Origin: Azorinus chamasolen
Lineage: Eukaryota; Mollusca; Bivalvia; Cardiida; Solecurtidae
NCBI GenBank assembly: GCA_963576725.1
Contig: OY755246.1
Span: 71,478,371-71,542,370, forward strand
DNA: 64,000 nucleotides
Reading direction: 5' to 3'
Shown here: piece after piece, positions 61,871-64,000 of the stretch
Layout of the letters: the number at the start of each line of letters is the position of its first letter
How positions within the stretch are numbered: position 1 is the first letter of the stretch
Notes under the pieces: model-generated
Told to the model about the DNA's origin: nothing
The model's input: only the letters and a program-made list of their open reading frames with translations
Databases searched by the model: none
Program-made: the position numbers and the translations under genes

Positions 61871-62633
61871 AGCCATGTACTGATCACTGTGCTTGTGTTC
61901 AATTTAACACATTAAAATATAGTTCAGTAGTAAAGTTTTGTTTCGTTTTTTCAAGAGGAGTAAGTGAGTCCCAAGGAAATGTTTGTGCTTGACAAAGTGT
62001 ATGAAAACAAGAGGGCAATGATGGTCCTGTATTGCTCACCTGGTTAATAGACTTTTAAGTGATCTACAGTATAACCTGTGTTAAGCGACCAGTCAAGGGA
62101 AGCGGCCGAATTGACCGCTTAAGCGAGGTGACCACTTAATCGAGGGATGGATCTATTTTCTAGCTCCTGTGACCTACCTATGAAACAGACTGGTACCAAA
62201 TAAATAAATCTGATAAAAGGTCACTTGAAGATTATTCATGTGAATTTTGATGGAAATCCATTCAGTTATTGTCAGAAATTATCAGTTAAAATCCATTTTT
62301 ATAAGTTCCCATGACTTTACTTAAGGAACAAACAAAATTTCATTAGTCAGACTAGTTACGTACAACATGAAATGCTGTGTATACATGCGAAAGCCGGAGG
62401 CTTTATGAAATAATGTAATACACAGATCATTCCTCTGACATTTGGTAAAAGTCCAATCAGAGGTTTAGGAGAAAATGATTGAAGAAATTTGTGTTTGAAA
62501 TCTATTATTATCCAGTGACCATGGAAGTCATTTAAAGAACTCCCATGACCTTTACTTATACAGTGGACAGGAACAATTTATATCAATCTTATAGAAGGTC
62601 ACCTACAGATCATTCCTCTGATAGTTGGTAAAG
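61871..62633. other. CAAGAGG-type element head at 62006, otherwise no gene
   Basis: At 62006 'aacaagagggcaatgatgg', 'tcctgtattgctcacctgg', 'aagtgatctacag' is the head of the CAAGAGG family. The following 'gtgttaagcgaccagtcaag' and 'gaccgcttaagcgaggtgac' is a small inverted repeat (gcgacc/ccgctt region, 62082-62135). The remainder shows 'ggtcacttgaagattattc'-like phrases that recur (62219, 62597). Confidence 0.55.
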
Positions 62634-63008
62634 AAGTCTAATCTTAGGTCTAATAGCCAGATGGTTGCATAATGCAAGACAGAAATCTAATCGTAGGTCT
62701 GATAGCCAGATGGTTGCATAATGCAAGAAAGAAGTCTAATCGTAGGTCTGATAGCCAGATGGTTTTATAATGCAAGACAGAAGTCTAATCGTAGGTCTAA
62801 TAGCCAGATGGTTCCGTAATGCAAGACAGAAGTCTAATCGTAGGTCTAATAGCCAGATGGTTGCATAATGCAAGAAAGAAGTCTAATCGTAGGTCTAATA
62901 GCCAGATGGTTGCATAATGCAAGAAAGAAGTCTTATCATGGGTCTAATAGCCAGAAGGTTGCATAATGCAAGAAAGAAGTCTACTCGTGGGTCTAATAGC
63001 CAGGTGGT
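62634..63008. repeat. 49-bp tandem array
   Basis: About 7.5 units of ATAGCCAGATGGTTGCATAA, tgcaagaaagaagtctaatc, gtaggtcta. Variants ggttttataatg and ggttccgtaatg occur once each. Confidence 0.95.
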
Positions 63009-63138
63009 TGCATGCATACAAAGGAAAGAAGACTAATAAATTCTGTGTGTCTAATAAATTCTGTCTTTGTAATAGCCGTTTTGATTGGATAATATGCCAC
63101 AAATGTGGCAAATACCAATCTGACTTCTTTCCTATTGT

Positions 63139-63320
63139 CACCTGTAACCCTGAACCCGATACTGCAAACAGAATAGACCCAGATCACAGCACTCCTGTAG
63201 GTGCCATCTGATCAGGTACTGCTGTGTTTGCTTATGGAATAAGATATGATTTTACAGTTTCTGCATTCTCTACATTCCATTAATAAAATGTTCATGATGT
63301 TATGATTTCTTTCATGAATG
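63139..63320 (+). mobile_element. Family A MITE, ends eroded
   Basis: 'tgtaaccctgaacccgata', 'ctgcaaacagaatagaccc', 'gcactcctgtaggtgcc', 'gtactgctgtgtttgct', 'gattttacagtttctgca', 'gttcatgatgttatgattt', 'ctttcatgaatgg'. Confidence 0.78.
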
Positions 63321-63324
63321 GAGA

Positions 63325-63440
63325 CCTTTCCTGTAGGATCAGGGTCTGCTCTGTTTGCTTTTCTGTTATGGCTGAAACATCCTATATGTTGATGTACCAT
63401 TATAAAAGTGGAGCTGATAAACATTATCATACATGTCATC
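63325..63440 (+). mobile_element. Family A MITE fragment
   Basis: 'ttcctgtaggatcagggtc', 'tgctctgtttgcttttctg', 'gatgtaccattataaaagtg', 'gagctgataaacattatc'. It follows directly on the previous copy. Confidence 0.7.
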
Positions 63441-64000
63441 CATAATCACAAACAAGATACATTGAGGATATGAGTTTTGGCATAAAGTGTAGTATATAAG
63501 GTGCTCCTGCTCAGCCTCATGTACATTTGCTCGAGAGATGTAAGTGTCCCATGTCAAGCAACCATTTGCATGACAAGCTCCACTGATTCTCTGTCTTTAA
63601 TAACCTTCAGAGAGTAATCAACCCTTTCAACACTAAGTAAAATTTGTGTGAACCATTTGTTTGCTTTGTCCGTTTCAATTCTCAAAGTATATTTTCTTCT
63701 CAATATCATTGGCAGACTGTCAAACAATTGGGATTCTAATGAGACGTCTATTTATGTCATTCAGCATCTCACTTAGATCCAAACTATTCACAAAGTTTGT
63801 TGCTTGTGGAAAAAGTGAACAGTATGAATCAAGAAAAATTGTTAAAACCGTAACGCAGAGGATACCAGTTAATTGCAAACCATCATGCATGTTGTGTTAG
63901 TGATCCATGTTGGTAGATATAAAATGTTTTAATTATGACCATGCTGATAAGGGCTCTAAATACTGGTAAGCCATATGTCAATCAATGCCCTTATAAGGAA
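63441..64000. other. No gene seen; family D remnant at 63625-63795
   Basis: 'aaccctttcaacactaagta', 'gtcaaacaattgggattc', 'agcatctcacttagatccaa' are decayed D arms. The small frames here lie in this remnant. Confidence 0.45.

Noticed and set aside
1..64000. Endogenous viral or retrotransposon coding region (reverse transcriptase, integrase, capsid)
   Set aside because: No frame on either strand shows RT (YxDD-type), integrase or capsid-like signatures; the elements here are non-coding.

Overview
The window looks like intronic or intergenic DNA from an AT-rich animal nuclear genome, most likely a bivalve mollusc. The reasons are: no operon-like or long open frames on either strand; a tRNA-derived SINE with A and B boxes; dispersed elements whose ends (ACAAGAG plus a short hairpin; TATGCCCCCG with CCGTCCGTC runs; 'gggccataact' modules) I associate with bivalve genomes; and very dense small inverted-repeat elements (MITEs) and minisatellites. 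The taxon is an inference from repeat style. I recognise no complete gene. Two short + strand stretches (21315-21490 and 47604-47690) look like possible internal or terminal exons and are given low confidence.

The sequence is built from a few repeat families, lettered here. Family A is a roughly 180-280 bp MITE bounded by TTAA. One end reads TTAACCCTTTCC(C/T)TCAT, followed by a long palindromic core (gtagacccagatcaga / ggctcctataggagcc / tctgatctgggtctgc). The other end carries ATGAATATTCAT motifs and closes with AAAGGGTTAA. '+' means core first. Family B is a TTAA-bounded MITE with a near-perfect hairpin around GAAACCATTGTGATAAATAG; it shares its GGCGTATTTATGGAG-AAAGGGTTAA end with A. Family C has TACCCTAATTAC ends and an A-like core. 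Family D is a hairpin around AACAGTTTGGATCCAGATGA, TTAA-bounded in its best copy. Family E has TTAACCATTTG ends and again an A-like core. Family F is a hairpin containing GGCAGCTTAATGCAGGG. Larger elements are a 1,044 bp Mutator/foldback-like element with 9-bp target duplications (11629-12690), ACAAGAG-headed elements (5267, 7527, 32182, 49884, 52060 and others), and a TATGCCCCCG element (59262-60640).

More than 35 tandem arrays (units about 13-69 bp, plus degenerate ladders up to about 185 bp) lie among these. Many are visibly amplified pieces of MITEs: palindrome centres, terminal motifs, or junctions between two MITEs that share one TTAA. Layout: 0-9 kb arrays and broken A copies; 9-13 kb C elements, a palindromic array and the foldback element; 13-24 kb A/D/E/F elements, the SINE and a 0.9 kb higher-order array; 24-31 kb large arrays and a run of intact A copies; 31-47 kb arrays, A/B/E elements and back-to-back MITE chains; 47-56 kb B and A elements, a 1.07 kb insertion inside an A copy, and arrays; 56-64 kb homogeneous arrays, the TATGCCCCCG element and diluted fragments.

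Nothing here forms a gene pathway. The interest lies in the modular, TTAA-stacked MITEs and in their apparent role as seeds of tandem arrays.
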